A DNA stretch of 64,000 nt from NCBI GenBank assembly GCA_012295275.1, contig CM022677.1, positions 23,342,253 to 23,406,252 of the forward strand, in the 5' to 3' direction. Source of the stretch: Chrysomallon squamiferum (lineage: Eukaryota > Mollusca > Gastropoda > Neomphalida > Peltospiridae). Shown here one piece after another: positions 36,103-48,500 of the stretch. Position 1 is the stretch's first letter; the number at the start of each line of letters is the position of its first letter. The notes under the pieces were generated by a model, which was given only the letters and a program-made list of their open reading frames with translations, was not told the origin of the DNA and did not search any database. A program made the translations under genes and the position numbers.

Positions 36103-36390
36103 GTAATTATACTATTATTACAGTTTATTTGTATTTATTTAATTATTTGTTAGAGCTTGTTTATATTTTCTGTTAGGTAACACATCACATAATTGTGACA
36201 ATAGTTTTGAATGTTAAAGAGCCTCTCTCAAATGTTATGTGTATATAAAATAAGAGAAATTGGAAAGGATTTGTTTTTGTGCAGTTTATATCAGTGAAGA
36301 GTGGTGTCCTTGTACAGAATATTTGGTTAAAGCATTAATAATACTTAATAGAAATATCCAACAATAAGACGAAGTCTTCGATAAGTAAGC

Positions 36391-36424
<34 letters not shown>

Positions 36425-36997
36425 TACTGTAAGCACACATTTGGTCAGCGGTAGAAATCTGTACGTTATGTTTAGTCTTGCCACATTATTCCTGTCTTGC
36501 CACATATCATTAGAAAGCTCATTTTATTAACTTGGCCACCACGTCTTGTTCTGGACACCACAGAAGTTGGGGTATTGTTTTCACTGTCACGTTTTTCAAA
36601 TTTGAACGACAAATTCTCTGAATCAGTCACGATAAAATAAACAACACACAATTTAAGAGGAAATATTCATTATTATTTCTATGCAGTTCAAAATATTAGA
36701 GGTTTCTTGTAAGCCGAGTCAAAGAGGTTAAAAACAACTGATTTTGCTCCTTTTTACAATGATTGATGAAACGTAGCTGCCTGCTGCTGCCTTCAGTCTC
36801 ATACATTCACACACACAGACGCATACACACACAGACACACACAAACACTAAAATATAAACTAAAATGAATTAACTACACAAGAACAACGACGACGACGAC
36901 CACAACAACAACAACAACAACAATAATAATAAAGTTAAATTGAAAGCAGAAGTGCCGTGTATAACAGAACATTAAACTTAGTAATTATCGTTTTAAA

Positions 36998-37186
36998 TCG
37001 ATGGTGGATGGGCATCTTGGGAAACTGATCAAACGATGTGTGCGGTTTCGTGTGGAAATGGTAGTGAACACACGATTTATAAAAGGCAATGTACAAATCC
37101 AGAACCACAACACGGAGAAAACGATTGTGTAGGTCAAACAACGAAAACTAGTGTCTCTGGTAGCTGCTGGGAAAGATATTGTCCAG
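36998..37186 (+). pseudogene. Gene B TSP1 exon without splice acceptor (WASW type)
   Basis: The acceptor reads TTTTAAA where the duplicate has TTTTAAG. The 63-codon frame, all six cysteines and the GTATAA donor are intact. It is the mirror case of 33390, which has the acceptor but no donor. Confidence 0.7.
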
Positions 37187-38095
37187 GTATAAAAATCGCG
37201 ATGTTTTCCTTGTCACTGTTAGTTAATTTTGAGAGACATTTATGTGCGCATACAGAAAGAAACAGTGTGGTGGTTACAGCTTGTTAAACGAGCGTAGAAA
37301 GAACAGCATTAGCATATAGTTTTTTTTTATGACATCTTATATTTAATCTAGTAACAATTCATGTGTTGATGATACATACTCATCTTTAGAAGACCCCCCC
37401 CAAAAAAAAAAGAAAGAATAGAAAATACAAAAAAAAAAAAAAAAAATAAAAAGTAAATAACGAAAATAAGAAAAACAAAATGACTCTTTTCAATTCTGTA
37501 TATTCGTGAGGTTAAAAGATGCCATACGTGTGCAAAATGGCCAGTTAAGAGAGAACATAAAATATCACGTTTTAAAGAAATGTTTAATTGGTGCCTGTGG
37601 CTTTTTGTTTAAAACAGCAACTTTGCTGGAAAGGTGGAAAAGGTTGTGGCAAACAAATGATTGTCAAATAGTGTAACACGTCAAGTAAGATTATTATCTC
37701 CTGATAAAGATAGTTACGTAGCTATAAGATGTGATACAGATTAACTGTCGTAGAACACTTATAAAGGCTAGATTGTTCTTGTATCATATTGGATATGAAT
37801 AAATGAGTTCAGAATGACTTAAATCCATAAGTAAATCATTCTTTTCATAGACGCCTTCACCATCATCAAGGAACCAGTCTCTATTCAAAGTCTATACATC
37901 CATCCTTGTTGATTATTTAATTACAAGTACTTTGTGCACTTTGATCATCTAGAAATTGAATAGCAATAGATTTGACTTCAAAATATCTTTTGATTAATTC
38001 ACTTTTGTACAATTTAAACCAACTAATTGTAAGACATAAAGGAAAAAGCATTACATCGAAGGAAGTTCAGAGTACTGTGTAATTATATTTTTCAG

Positions 38096-38284
38096 TTAAC
38101 GGTGGATGGACATCTTGGGAAATATCTGGGTCTGAATGTAGCGTTACCTGTGGGCAGGGTAATCAGCAGACGGTTTATAGTAGGCAGTGCACGAATCCAC
38201 AACCACAGCATGGTGGAGATGATTGTGCAGGGGAATCTACAAAGCAGGATGTTTCAGGTGACTGTCAGGAACAAGACTGTCCAG
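38096..38284 (+). CDS. Gene B TSP1 exon (WTSW type, second copy)
   Basis: The same sequence as 33756-33944, with intact splice sites (TTTTCAG, GTATTC) and phase 1-1. Confidence 0.85.
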
Positions 38285-38949
38285 GTATTCAACTTGTGAT
38301 TAGATTCATTTCTTAATTATTTGAAAATACACATATGTTGGTGTTTTCCTGAAAGATATACATATATATATATATTTTTAATCCATTAACATTTTGTTTC
38401 AGTTTATTAGGAAGGAAGTGATGAAATTTCATAAATTTCATTTTTGGTATGTTTATCTTATTTTTATATGCAGCTAAAATCTGCTAAAATAGTTTTCAGA
38501 AACGTTTTACTTTTAATTTATAATGAAAAGTAGAAATATGCATGCTCTGTGTCATGGTCCGTTATTAAGGTGCGGTAATTTGCATGTCTGAGTAATCCGG
38601 AGAGATTCAGAAGGAGGAGCTACAGCTCTCTAGTAGGGATTCCCTGGTCAGGTAAGGCAACAGACTAATTAATGTATGGGACAAAGCTACTGGCAGTGGG
38701 GGAAGTAAAAATAAGGCAAAGGAAAATACATGAAAGCTACGAAGTCTAAAACAATGGAAAGTACCTCACAGAGAATGATATCACACAGTTTCTCTAACAC
38801 CAGCCTGCTGGCCAAACGTTGCAGTAGTCAGTTATCAGTCATTGATTATGAACGAATTAAACTGAGAGTACATCTCAACCACAGAGGGAGTTACTGTAAA
38901 ATGTTGCAAAGATGGAATTTAAAAAGGTAAACTGGGTGGGAATCAGATA

Positions 38950-39625
38950 ATAAAAGAAAGAAAAAAGTCTTCAGGCTCAGGTGGAATCACTAATGAAAGG
39001 AGAAAATTACCTCTAGACGAAGAATCAATAGCCACAGGAATCATGTTGACCTCGAATACACAGCTTAAGAAATCTCCCAGCAGGCTAGAACTACATATCC
39101 TAGTTATAAAGAAACTCTCTGGAACATCCTGCCAACATTCAAAGAAAACTCTACACAAGTCATGTTAGATTAACACCAGAATTTGGAAAGACATCCTGGC
39201 GAACATCAGCTAAAACGGACTTATGGACAGTAAGACCAAAAACATCCCAGTGCAATATACTGTTCCTGCTTGGAACAGAAACACTTTTATCTTCTAGGAA
39301 TTATCAAAACGGCTGCCATGTCAAAATTGGTAGGAAGCGCTCTTACGATATAGGAAAAACGCATCCCCTCAAAATCTGTGGATACAGGATTATACTGATG
39401 GATCAGTTGACAAAGGACACAAATAGAGGCGGATGAATTCAAATTTAACTCATTATATGGCAAAAAGATTCCGGTTTAATTTTAACAGGTAAGCACTTCT
39501 CCAGTTATAAGGCAGAAATGAATCCCTGAGCAAAAGCGTTTTTCAACAAAATACACAGTAAACAAATAATCTTTTCTGATGATCCTGCTGTTTTCGAGAC
39601 TGAATTCCGACAAACAAAATAGTGT
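38950..39625 (+). mobile_element. Non-LTR retrotransposon remnant, second copy
   Basis: Parallel to 34620-35300, with KKLSGTSC near 39105, YTDGSVD at 39391 and the FSDDPAVF piece near 39575. It is non-functional and was copied along with the host segment. Confidence 0.6.
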
Positions 39626-39747
39626 AATCTTTATATTTAATTATGGTAAAGTGAAACACGGCTATAATTGTTGACACAAGTTAAAACAATTTTATATAAT
39701 TATTTATTTTAATTAATTAATTAATTTATTATTATTACAATTATTAC

Positions 39748-39805
<58 letters not shown>

Positions 39806-39884
39806 TTTTTTTTTTTTTTTTTTTAGAAATCATTAGGTGCAAAAATCATGTTTATGGAAATATGACCTGTTAAAAGAATAGTAT

Positions 39885-39980
<96 letters not shown>
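39885..39980. repeat. (GT)n(GA)n microsatellite
   Basis: A few GT steps followed by more than 40 GA steps; sister of 35573-35662. Confidence 0.95.
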
Positions 39981-39983
<3 letters not shown>

Positions 39984-40230
39984 TGTGTATGCAACGTAAG
40001 TTACTGTGTATGCAACGTGAGTTAAATCTCAGAATTACAATAGTTATTGTCTGTTTTTATTTTGTCATCCTCAAAAATAAAGACATTCGTCCACACACAT
40101 ACAAACATACATCATCATCATCATGATCATTTTACTTTCTAAACTTTTCTCTCAGTAACAAACAGTAAAGTGATGTTCCAAAAATTACGTACGAAAATGG
40201 TTTCTATTATTGATATTAAATTGATTTAAG

Positions 40231-40428
40231 CGGTGGATGGTGGATGGACTTCGTGGATAATTACCTTTATCCCTTGTACACAGACGTGTGGACCTAAAAA
40301 ACGCGTCTTCAGCACCACTGTCAAAGTACGACAGTGCACGAGACCACCACCGCAGTATGGAGGACGTCGTTGTAGAGGGGTTAGTGCAGAAACAAGAATG
40401 GAGGATTGTCGTATTCCCGAGTGTCCTG
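40231..40428 (+). CDS. Gene B TSP1 exon (WTSW variant of the WSTW type)
   Basis: This 66-codon exon, phase 1-1, lies between TTTAAG and GTAATT. It has WTSW, CTQTCG, RPPPQYGG then RRC, and six cysteines. It is the last TSP1 before the linker. Confidence 0.85.
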
Positions 40429-41156
40429 GTAATTATGCTATTATTACAGTTTATTTGTATTTATTTAATTATTTGTTTATATTTTCTGTTAGGTAACACA
40501 TCACATAATTGTGACAATAGTTTTGAATGTTAAAGAGCCTCTCTCAAATGTTATGTGTATATAAAAATAAGAGAAATTGGAAAGGATTTGTTTTCGTGCA
40601 GTTTATATCAGTGAAGTGCGGTGTCCTTGTACAGAATATTTGTTTAAAGCATTAATAATAATTAATAGAAAAATCCAACAATAAGACGAAGCCTTCGGTA
40701 AGTAAGCAGGTAAAAAAAAAATAATAAGAAAAAATAAAATAAAATAAAATAACAATAACAGTAAAAAATGTTAAAAAAAATTTAATAAAGAAAAATAAGG
40801 ACGAAAGAAAATAAAAGAAATTGTATATATAAAAGTTTGAAATATTTTACCATACAAACGATACAAACTTTTAAAACATAATCAGTGACTATGGTACCTA
40901 GAATGTACTAACGTCAGCAATAAATAAAAAAATAAATAAAAAAAATAATAATTCAGCTGGATTCGAGTATAGACTATTTATATTATTTTTATTTTATTTG
41001 TATTTATTTAAAAAATACTGGAATCTGTTTGTAATATACAAAATAAAATTGACATGTACAATGGATTTTTGGGGGGATGAATAATATACGAGTTTTAAAA
41101 CATTTTATATTTCTGTAGTGGAATTAACCACGTTTTTTTTTTGGATTGTTTGCGAG

Positions 41157-41161
<5 letters not shown>

Positions 41162-41190
<29 letters not shown>
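41162..41190. repeat. (CG)n(CA)n microsatellite
   Basis: A short CG run passes into CA steps. The same place in unit C (63428-63476) has a longer CA run. Confidence 0.9.
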
Positions 41191-41191
<1 letters not shown>

Positions 41192-41293
41192 TCTATGATT
41201 AATAAATATCTTACATTTAATAAATGATATTTCGAATATAGAAATAGTTTTAATGTTTTCTATTTATTTATTTTTTTGTATTTTTTACTTCAG

Positions 41294-41311
41294 AATCAGT
41301 AGTGATGAAAG
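41294..41311 (+). CDS. Gene B 18-base linker exon (ESVVMK)
   Basis: This six-codon exon, phase 1-1, lies between TACTTCAG and GTATGT. It is conserved in unit C at 63550-63567 (ESIMMK) with the same splice sites, which supports it as real. Confidence 0.65.
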
Positions 41312-41390
41312 GTATGTTATCTTTTTATTTCTTTTAAAATTTATAAAATGGTCATAAATAAATTTGATAGTCTAATATCCACTGATATTA

Positions 41391-41393
<3 letters not shown>

Positions 41394-41477
<84 letters not shown>

Positions 41478-41492
41478 AATAATAATAATAAT
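41394..41492. repeat. (AAT)n(GAT)n microsatellite
   Basis: AAT steps are followed by ATG/GAT steps and then AAT again. Unit C has only AAT at 63641-63706. Confidence 0.95.
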
Positions 41493-41853
41493 TTAAAAAT
41501 AAATAAAGAAGAAATAGTCGTAATGAGTTAAATCTGAGATATGATAATTTGATGAAATGGACTTTCCAGTTCAAGATGTTTAAAATATTCCAGACTTTGC
41601 TTCACGATCTGATCTCCATGTAACACATCGTGATGTAATAAATCTCTGTTACATGATATGCAGAACAGTCTGGTCTTTATTAACAATTTTCTGTAATTTA
41701 TGTTCAGAATAAATAATCTTTTTTATTAGCTTGTTCTAAAATGTCATTTTGTGGTTAAGGTGTGTGAGATTAATGTTTGAATGCATTCAGTATTCACTCA
41801 GAGTTTAGCTCATACATATTTATTTGTATAAACAAAAATAATAATACTTTCAG

Positions 41854-41938
41854 GAGACAGGAGTGAAGACATTGCAGTACCAATAGTGATGGTTGTCTTG
41901 TTTGTTGCGCTCGGATTAGCTGTTTTTACTTACTACAG
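41854..41938 (+). CDS. Gene B exon: transmembrane segment
   Basis: Entry is in phase 1 after TTTCAG and exit in phase 2 at TACTACAG|GTGAAC. It reads GDRSEDIAV followed by about 20 hydrophobic residues and ends TYYR. Phase, length and ending match gene A's membrane exon. Confidence 0.8.
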
Positions 41939-42258
41939 GTGAACACCATTAACAGTAGCAAACGATATCTTGTTGTTGTTGTTGTTGTTGTTTTTTTGGT
42001 TTAATTATTAAAGAAAAAGATGTTTACATAGTAGTGAATTATTAGTGAAGTTATACGTAACACTTAGAGTGCATACACAGAATGTTGCAAACAAAACCAA
42101 GCACTAAATTTTATTGTTTCAGTTACTTTGAAGGATGAAGACGTTTTAAAATGCTTTAATTATAAAAACAATTGCTTTTACTTATTAGTTATTTATTTTG
42201 TGCTTGGAATGCAAACATAGAAGTATTATTATTATTATTATTATTTTTCTTTTTTAAG

Positions 42259-42346
42259 GACGATAGATAATCGGAACAGAGGCAGCGAAATACTTATCAA
42301 GGAAAGGCCTGAAATAGGTAGCCATGAAAATTATGCAATGACTTAA
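42259..42346 (+). CDS. Gene B last coding exon: cytoplasmic tail
   Basis: Entry is in phase 2 after TTTAAG and the exon ends in TAA. It has about 29 residues with a basic start, KERPEIGSHEN and a tyrosine before the end (NYAMT). The SHEN motif is shared with gene A. Confidence 0.8.
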
Positions 42347-42461
42347 CTTTGAAGCAAAATATTATAATTATTCTTATAGATATATTTGTCAGAGAGAACA
42401 TTTTGAGATCAAATGTTATATTTTACTTTTATGTGTATGTTATTTGCTCAGATCTTTTAAT

Positions 42462-42467
42462 AATAAA
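42462..42467 (+). terminator. Candidate polyadenylation signal of gene B
   Basis: AATAAA lies 116 bases after the stop codon; another AATAAA is at 42513-42518. Neither has transcript support. Confidence 0.4.
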
Positions 42468-42699
42468 AATAGCATAATACTATTTAAAGATATTAGAAAG
42501 GTGAAAATACTAAATAAACTACTTTTGTTTATTTCTGTTAGAATATCTGTTTTTTTCACCTATTTTTTGCTAATTAATTAGTTTTATCGAAATTGCTTTA
42601 AAATTTTATCAGATACATATATAAATATATATGTATATTTTGACATATTAAATGTTATGTTCTTGATTTCAGGTGTTTTATCAAATTATTCTATATCTG

Positions 42700-44699
42700 T
42701 TTTTAAAATCTATGTGTTTACATATTTTGATAGTTAAATAATTTCTTCATTCGTTACCTTTTTACAAATTTTAAATAATGTGTTGCAGTTATTACCGTGA
42801 TTGTGTAAGCGGAAGTAAATCAGACTCAAAACTCAAACTAGCAACCGGCATGACGTAAAAGAGGATAGAAACTATATTCAATAATATTTGTATTAAGAGA
42901 CACCTAACATTGTTTAAAATACTTCCTTACACTCCGCTAATTCAGATTATATGTATGTATGCATGTATGTATGTATGTCCGTATAAACACCCCCCCCACA
43001 CATATATATCGTTTTCATCTTCTTTTCTTGTTAACGTATGTTCTTGTTTTCATATTTTATATCATAAGTATCATAATGGAATTTTCCACAGGAGACCAGT
43101 GGCTTCATTTTCTCCTATATTTGCCCATTGCCATCAGTCCAGTCTCCTAAGCGAAGAGTCCATTTTCAATACGGAATTACGAGCTTAGGAGCTCGTTTCA
43201 CTCCAGGTGAATGAGATTAGTTTTTTTTGTTACTTGTGTAATTAACAAAACTGATTCAATAAGGAGTTAGTAGAACTCAAAAAAAAAAAAAAAAATAAAA
43301 TAAAATAAAAAAATAAAATCAGTAAATAAAAAAATAAAAAATAAATAAAAAAAACAACAAAGAAATAAAACAATAAATAAAAACGAAAAACTTAGAAAAG
43401 AAAACTTGTTATTTTGCTATCTGATGGCTAACACGTCTTTCAAATTTTAAATAGGATGAATTGTGATGATTGAAATAATAAACTTTATTTTTTAAAATGA
43501 ATCATTATGATTATTAATTTGACTATTTTACCCCTAACCTATATAAAAAATGTTATTAAATGGCTTTGAAACATCAACAAGAAAAAGTATATATATATAT
43601 ATTTAGAGAGAGAGAGAGAGAGAGTATCAGGGATCAGAGTTTTGCGCAAATTTATTGATTTTATAGGGTTAGTTTTTCTTTGTTTAATGTTCTGTACTCA
43701 TTTCTGCAATTCGTTTATTTCTGGTCGGGAGAGTATATTTTAGAATTAGGCTCGGCATAATACTTTGTTTACATCCGACTTTGTCTTACCAAGTCTTCAT
43801 TTTATATGTGACCCAACAACAAAGCATATACTATAGTTGAATGCACAGGAAATAGTACAACAGCTGCTGACCAATCTGTGACGAAACGGTTCAAAAGAGT
43901 AGACGATGCTGAATCATTTCAAATAAATTAATTCACAGTGGGTCGAGATTCAGAATGTTTGCTGGTACATTTTATTAGAATATCATCCAAGTAATAGCTC
44001 CAAAATGTGTTATCACTACATAGCTATAGCGATTTGAACGTAACTTGTGTCAAATAACACAATTTGTTTTTCATGCAAAGAAATAAGTAAGTTCATTTTT
44101 TCCATGATTGATAGTACTGATGTTTGCAAAAAAAATGAGTATCATGAAAGCCGATTTTCAGAATGACCTCCATAGGGATTCTATTAAGAGACTGTTCGTA
44201 GTAAATTAATTTATGGATCTCGTTTCAGATCTGGTTGTAGATTCTAATAAAAACACTTCTGTACATGATTAACGTTTCTAAGTTGTATACATTTTTTACC
44301 GTTTTATTCAGCACCGTGTTCTATTTGCTGCGGTCATTGTTTTTCATTTGTTGCCTTTGACTGTACAATTTTATTATAATTTCTATATCAATAACAATAA
44401 AAACAGATAATGACCTTTTCCTTAATATAAAATATAAAATATATTCAAATTTTACAAAGTGTAGCGAAGTATAAGAAAATGGGTTAGAGTTCTTCGCTAA
44501 GTTGAACCTTTGTGCAGTTAGCTACTATTAATTATAATAAATGACATAATAAAACTGCAGAAGTAGCAGAAACGATAAAGTCAATGCTGCAGATATGCGA
44601 ATGAGCACAGTAACCATCCCATCGCCATATAGAGAAATAAAATAATAAATAATAATGAAAATTCAAAAAATAAAAATAAAAATAAAATCGTAAGTCAAT

Positions 44700-44798
<99 letters not shown>

Positions 44799-45400
44799 AA
44801 AGTCCTTATTGTTAATCGTCTCATTTCTTATTTGTATTTTTTAACAATTCACGAAAATACTTCTCATATACATAACTGACATTTGCGAAAATTCAACATG
44901 CTTGATGAGGTACTTTCTTTACGTTTTGCTTAAGGAATTAATTGCATACGTTAATTTGTATATTGTAAATTTAATAATTTGTATGTGAAATTAACCATGG
45001 AAAAAACCTTTGTTTTTTATATCTATTTTTAATAACTTGAGGACCAAAATGAATAAAAACACTATGAATGGAAAATTTACAAGCGAAAAAAATACGGTCA
45101 CGTGACTTCGGTTTCTCCAGTGATGTTTTTATAAAATATTCTCATTTGCTGAGAGATTATAATTTTTGAAATAAAATATTTAAAATAAAATAAAATAAAT
45201 AACGAAAATATCTTGAGGATAAATATTTTGGATTAATAATTGGATTTACGAATAACAAATGATTATTTAATAACTACTCTGTCAACTCTTGTTTTGTTTT
45301 TGTTTTTTTAAATGCACTATAAATATAATATAAATGTATAAAAATTCCTAGTAAAATGAAATGAAAAATAAAGATTCGATGCTATTTTTAAAATTATATC
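42700..45400. other. Non-coding stretch between units B and C, first part
   Basis: No exon or RNA gene was recognised. It holds A-rich sequence near 43280-43390 and a (GA)n run near 43606. Short open frames here do not show any domain. Confidence 0.55.
44702..44794. repeat. (AG)n microsatellite
   Basis: About 46 uninterrupted AG steps. Confidence 0.95.
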
Positions 45401-45434
45401 TATCAATCTATCTATCTATCTATCAGTCTATCAG

Positions 45435-45522
<88 letters not shown>

Positions 45523-45538
45523 CCTATCTATCTATCTG

Positions 45539-45606
<68 letters not shown>

Positions 45607-45608
45607 CA
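45398..45608. repeat. (TATC)n microsatellite
   Basis: About 50 TATC steps with a few changes (CAGT, TTCC, TGTC). The SIYL-repeat frame across it is an artefact. Confidence 0.95.
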
Positions 45609-45636
45609 GATATATATATAAAATTTTAAAATAACA

Positions 45637-46124
45637 AACAGGTATTAAATCTGCATTCATTTCTCGTTTTATAGTTAGTGAAATTTACGGCCTAAGGGAA
45701 ATAACTCCATTTAAGCAGCTGCATTTTTGTGCTTTCTTAATAATAATAATAAATTAGAAAAACAAATTATTAAAAAATAATAACAAAATTAAAACATTAA
45801 TCTAATAAGTTTTTTATTTCAATGTTTTATTTTATTTATATATTTATTTTTGTTATTTTTGATTAAATAATTATTGTTTTCAGTTACCTAATAATTACCG
45901 AGCAGTTACTTCCCTGTCACTGAAAATTTTATTATTTAAATATCTCATCGATACTCTAAACGGACCTAAAATATAATCTGCAAATTATATATTCTGCTAA
46001 AAAATAACAAACAAATAAAATGTCAAAGTATTAAATCTGCATTCATTTTATCGTTTTATAGTTAGTGAAATTTATGGTCTAAGGGAAATAACTATTTAAG
46101 CAGCTGCATTTCTGTGCTTTCTTA

Positions 46125-46183
<59 letters not shown>

Positions 46184-46561
46184 TAATTAATTAGAAAAAC
46201 AAATTATAAAAAATAATAATAATAAAATTAAAATATAAATCTAATAATTTTTTATTTCAACGTTTTATTTGATTTTAATATTTATTTTTGTTATTTTTGA
46301 TTAAATACTTAATGTTTTGAGTTACTTAATAATTACCAAGCAGTTAATTCCCTTTCACTGAACAATTTGTTATTTAAATATCTCATCGATAATCTAAATG
46401 GGTGTAAAATATAATCTGCAAATTATATATTCTGCTGCTACTAAAATATAACAAACAAGGAAAATGTCAAAGTATTAAATCTGCATTCATTTATAGTTAG
46501 TGAAATTTATGGTCTAAGGGAAATAACTCTATTTAAGCAGCTGCATTTCTGTGCTTTCTTA

Positions 46562-46621
<60 letters not shown>

Positions 46622-46964
46622 TAGAAACACAAATTATTAAAAAATAATAATAAAATTAAAATATAAATCTAATAATTTTTTCAACGTTTTATTTGATTTT
46701 AATATTTATTTTTGTTATTTTTGATTAAATAATTAATGTTTTCAGTTACCTAATAATTACTTCCCTTTCACTGAAAATTTTATTATTTAAATTTTCAGTG
46801 AAAGGGGAAATTTAAATAAATAAATAATTAATTTATCGTTTTTGAAAATTATAATATTGTATTATTATTATTATTGTATAATTAGTGAAATTTCTGGTCT
46901 AAGGGAAATAACTCTATTTAAGCAGCTGCATTTCTGTGTTTCTTAATAATAATAATAATAATAA

Positions 46965-46995
<31 letters not shown>

Positions 46996-47560
46996 AAGAA
47001 AAAAGAAAAAAGAAGAAGAAAAAGAAAAAGAATAATTGAATAATTATTTATTATCATAATTATGATTATTATTGTTATTATTATTATTAAAAAAATACAG
47101 AAATCCAAATGCTTAAATAGAGTTATTTCCCTTAGACCACAAATTTCACTAATTATATAATAATAATAATAATAAGAACAATACAATTATACAGTATTAT
47201 AATTTTCTAAATCAGCTGACAGTGTGTGGATTAAATAATAATTTCTTATCGTTCTTCTTTTAAATCAAAATAGTTATTCTCAAGATGCAATTGTTAAATA
47301 GACTTATTTCCCTTGGACCATAAAGATAACAGACGACCTATTCTTCGTTATTTATTTACTTATTTACTTAATTTATTATCATTAGTTGTTTTCACCTTAA
47401 ATTGTATCAAAATCAGAACAATAAATCTTAGGATAGAAACAAAATAAAATAATAATCTATTGTTATGCCGAAGAATTTAAATTACAGTAGATGATTGGAA
47501 ACTACTTAAATAGAGTTATTTCCCTTAGTCCATAAATTTTATAATTTTATAAAATAATAA
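45637..47560. repeat. Array of about 400-bp repeats with GGGAAATAACTC, both orientations
   Basis: Forward copies near 45640, 46030, 46475 and 46880 share 'AAATCTGCATTCATTT', 'CTAAGGGAAATAACTC' and 'AAGCAGCTGCATTT', then an (AAT)n run. Reverse copies lie near 47110, 47295 and 47505. The motif recalls a common molluscan repeat; this identification is from memory. No coding content. Confidence 0.75.
46878..47156. repeat. Inverted repeat, 47-bp arms with one mismatch
   Basis: Arms 46878-46924 and 47110-47156 are reverse complements except for one base and are separated by 185 bases of AAT/AAG-rich sequence. It could be a foldback element or a meeting of two opposite repeat copies. Confidence 0.85.
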
Positions 47561-48500
47561 ACAAAATATATAAAAATCTTATTTTTGTCATATTTTCAAA
47601 GATACTTACAGTAATATGACGTGTAGGCATTTTACATATACTGTAAAAGACACAATAGAACAATAATATGGAATGAAATTCTTTCATTTTTCGTGTGTTG
47701 GTTTGCTCCAAACCTTGTTGTTATCCCATTTCAAATAATTCTGAAGATGAGTCGTTCCCGTTGATGGGTAATTCGAGGAGATAAATCGCTAGGAGATAAT
47801 TCGAGGAGATAATTCGAGGAGATAAATCGAGGAGATAAATGGTCAAAATAACCCTGCATGCAAATTGGTGGCAAAAGCAATCATGCTGTAATCGGCGGAC
47901 ATGACCATTGTTTGGTTATTAACTGTTCCATTTGCTGAAGTCCGGGATATGCATATCGAAAACGTTTGTGAGTACATCGAAGTGAAAAACATTCTAATGT
48001 TACTTCAAACACGAGGATTTCTTCGGCACATTTTTTAGTTGGGAAGCGAGTGAACGACAAGAAACATGTGGACTATATACCCACCCTGAACACCTAGGAT
48101 AACAAAAAAAACAAAATGAAATTAACGACATGGTTAAGATAACTAGAGAGAACAATAGTTTAAATTATTTCCTTAATTATTCAGTCAACCGCATCTAATT
48201 GAGGTTTTTACTTGCTTGGAGTCACAAGTACTTAGTAGGGGCTGCAGAAGTATATAGGTGTTTGTCTGAATATATGAGTAAACGTTCAATCTTCAATAAA
48301 ACAATTATATTTTTTAACGCAAAATAAATGGTTTATTTATAGAGTTTGTTTCAACATAAAGTATTTGTGCGTGTTTGTACTAATTACACCTAACAATATC
48401 TGTAATTAGAAAAGTTGCTGGTTTTAATCTATATGAAAATAAGCTGCTCACATTTCCTTCATAAACATGTTACTGTAGTTTTGTTTGTTGAACATAAACT
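47561..48500. other. Non-coding stretch before unit C
   Basis: It contains a short tandem repeat at 47770-47845 built on 'TTCGAGGAGATAA'. Nothing else was recognised. Confidence 0.6.

Larger units (their letters stand above)
32850..40720. repeat. Internal tandem duplication in gene B, unit about 3.6-4.3 kb
   Basis: About 32850-36400 and 36570-40720 repeat the same order: WASW exon, WTSW exon, retroelement scar, (ATT)n, (GA)n and WSTW exon. The offset is 3608 at the first exon and about 4330 after it, because the first unit has lost roughly 730 bases between the first two exons. Unit C has one such segment (about 59300-62945). Confidence 0.85.
22892..42346 (+). other. Gene B: multi-TSP1 single-pass membrane protein (gene model span)
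   Basis: The gene has a signal peptide exon, 17 TSP1-type exons, an 18-base linker exon, a transmembrane exon and a tail exon ending in TAA at 42344-42346. Ten TSP1 exons look usable: 23621, 25480, 25935, 26718, 27930, 28632, 33756, 35908, 38096 and 40231. Seven are damaged: 24057 truncated; 26260, 27043 and 36998 without AG acceptor; 27501 and 33390 without GT donor; 31290 frameshifted. All intact exons are phase 1-1, so skipping the damaged ones leaves an open frame. The product would be a cell-surface rod of about ten TSP1 modules. Candidate AATAAA signals follow at 42462 and 42513. The gene name is unknown. Confidence 0.75.
18859..42700. repeat. Segmental duplication unit B (approximate extent)
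   Basis: From 'TGCACTTTATTTTACTGACTG' onward, sequence runs parallel to unit C from 48501. It includes the minus-strand EGF exon, upstream CpG-bearing sequence, signal peptide exon, TSP1 exons, intronic transposon scars and the linker exon. C runs off the window at a point equal to about 41842 in B, so the 3' limit is unknown. Confidence 0.8.

Noticed and set aside
45361-45621. Open frame of SIYL repeats
   Set aside because: Translation of the (TATC)n microsatellite.
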